Source: Ailurus styani (lineage: Eukaryota; Chordata; Mammalia; Carnivora; Ailuridae). From it: a stretch of 64,000 bases of DNA. Under the pieces are notes generated by a model. The model searched no databases. It worked only from the letters and a program-made list of their open reading frames with translations, and was not told where the DNA came from. Every line of letters begins with the position of its first letter. The stretch's first letter is position 1. This document shows, piece by piece, positions 62,885 to 64,000 of this stretch. The stretch spans positions 1,713,276-1,777,275 of the forward strand of contig LNAC01000339.1 in the NCBI GenBank assembly GCA_002007465.1, read 5' to 3'. A program made the position numbers and the translations under genes.

Positions 62885-62960
62885 CTTTTTTTAATTTAAA
62901 TTCAATTAGCCAACATATAGTACATCATTAGTTTTAGATATGGTGCTCAATATTTTTATT
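62885..62960 (-). mobile_element. L1 3'-terminal fragment
   Basis: TTCAATTAGCCAACATATAG and the following ACATCATTAGTTTTAGATAT are the extreme antisense 3' end of a carnivore L1. Confidence 0.75.
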
Positions 62961-63464
62961 CAAAGTGCCACTGAATTTCTGTTTGTGCTGAAATAGATAT
63001 TGGTCAAAACGTAATCTGTGTTGCAAAGAAGACGTGTCGTTACATTGTCCTTCAAATAACACTGCTTTGCTAAAACAGAAATTATCTATTTGCTTAACAC
63101 AATCAGGAATTGGAGAACTACATGTCTGTCTAGATAGCTTATATCATTTATGCCACTTGAAATGGGCATGGACATACTGTTTAAAATGATCTTAACTAAA
63201 CTTTTGACAAAGAGAACACTCTAGGAATCCAATAAAAAAAGACCAAGGAAACACTGAATTTCATTTCTTTCTGCTTTTTCTTGTAACACTTCTTTGTGAG
63301 AATTTAATTTCATTCTGCTACTTCTTGTAAGAGAATTAGTGAGGAATGTATACAAAGGAAATATTTCTTCTTATTTTTTATTGAATCCAGTGAATTTAAG
63401 CTATTATTTGGAGAATATTGTTCAGGATGGGCCTCAGCCAATTACACAGCCTTGTTTATTCATA

Positions 63465-64000
63465 CCACAGATACTGACTGTCTATGCACCAGGCACTGTG
63501 GTAGCTGCAGGAGACACAGTGGTGGGAAAAGCTAGGCATGGTCCCTGTGCTCATGAAACTTGTCGTCTAGCGATAGCAACAAATACTAAAGAAATAATCA
63601 CACAAAAAAAACCCACTTTGTTTCCAAACTACAGTGAGCTTCTGAAAAGAAAATAGTGGGTATCACATAGTGAGGGACCAGTCCTAGTCAACAGGATAGT
63701 CTCTGAAGAAGTGATATTCCAAGTTGAGATCTGAAGGACAAGTAGGAGTCAGCCAGGTGTTGAGGGAATTGGAAGAGCACTCTTGGCAAAGGAAGCTTCA
63801 AGTGCAAAGACCCTGCGAGAAGAAAAAGAATGACACTGTTCATGATATTCATAGATGGGTAATATGGCCCGAGCAAACAAAGCTGGAGTTACAGCAGAGG
63901 CTAGATCAAACAGGACCTCTGAGGTCATGTTAAGAATTCTGGTCTTTATCCTAAGAGCAATAGAAAGTCACGGAAAGCTAGAAAGTGGTAGAATTGGATT
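63465..64000. mobile_element. L2-like relic running to the window edge
   Basis: CACCAGGCACTGTGGTAGC, 'GTGCTCATGAAACTTG', GATATTCCAAGTTGAGATCT, 'AAGTGCAAAGACCCTG' and TCTTTATCCTAAGAGCAATA follow the order seen in L2-associated relics. It is cut by the window end. Confidence 0.65.

Larger units (their letters stand above)
25201..64000 (+). other. Presumed PTGER3 intron 2 and beyond
   Basis: In mammals the alternative EP3 tail exons lie far downstream of exon 2, so this DNA is probably intronic. I looked for the tails I remember (the EEFWGN and IRYHTNNYASS types) and did not find them. Very short tail exons could still be missed by eye. Confidence 0.5.

Noticed and set aside
19154..64000. Other PTGER3 alternative tail exons
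   Set aside because: The tails I remember from human (EEFWGN and IRYHTNNYASS types) were searched by eye and not found. Carnivore-specific short tails cannot be excluded.
1..64000. CRISPR array, operon, prophage or defence system
   Set aside because: All regular repeats are microsatellites or SINEs, and the DNA is mammalian intronic sequence with no clustered genes.

Overview
The window is mammalian nuclear DNA: AT-rich, intronic in character and dense in interspersed repeats, with no bacterial or viral gene organisation. Many copies of a tRNA-derived carnivore SINE are present. Its head (GGGGCGCCTGGGTGGCTCAG, then a 'CTGCCTTCGGCTCAGG' box) and its CT-rich, AATAAA-rich tail fit arctoid CAN-SINEs. 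From memory they fit mustelids (ferret, mink, otter, badger) better than dog, cat or bear. The species call is an inference.

Only one protein-coding segment is supported: the second coding exon of PTGER3, the prostaglandin E2 receptor EP3, on the + strand at 18884-19063. It encodes the end of TM6, extracellular loop 3, TM7 and the start of the cytoplasmic tail. The frame stays open past the splice donor to 19153 and gives the 29-residue tail that I recognise as the EP3-II type isoform. So 1-18883 is the 3' part of PTGER3 intron 1. From 19064 the DNA is intron 2 for other isoforms, or 3' UTR for the read-through isoform, and then intron to the window edge. Exon 1 and the other alternative tail exons were not found here.

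Layout. 1-18.9 kb: intron 1 with MIR, L2-like, Tigger-like and MER5-like relics and eight CAN-SINEs. 18.9-29.0 kb: exon 2 followed by about 10 kb with no young SINE or L1. It holds a MER20 relic, a candidate polyadenylation site near 25.16 kb and one assembly gap flanked by a false duplication. 29.0-33.2 kb: L1 remnants on the minus strand, one with an internal deletion and one duplicated around an assembly gap. 35.7-51.2 kb: SINEs, old L1 3' ends, an LTR-like relic split by an L1, and several microsatellites. 51-64 kb: mostly unassigned intron with L2/MIR relics, a long polypyrimidine tract and two more SINEs.

I found no new gene system, CRISPR array, operon or RNA gene. The points most worth checking are the dual-use exon/tail boundary of PTGER3, the MER20 next to a reproductive-tract gene, the long SINE-free stretch around the exon, and two false duplications at single-N gaps.
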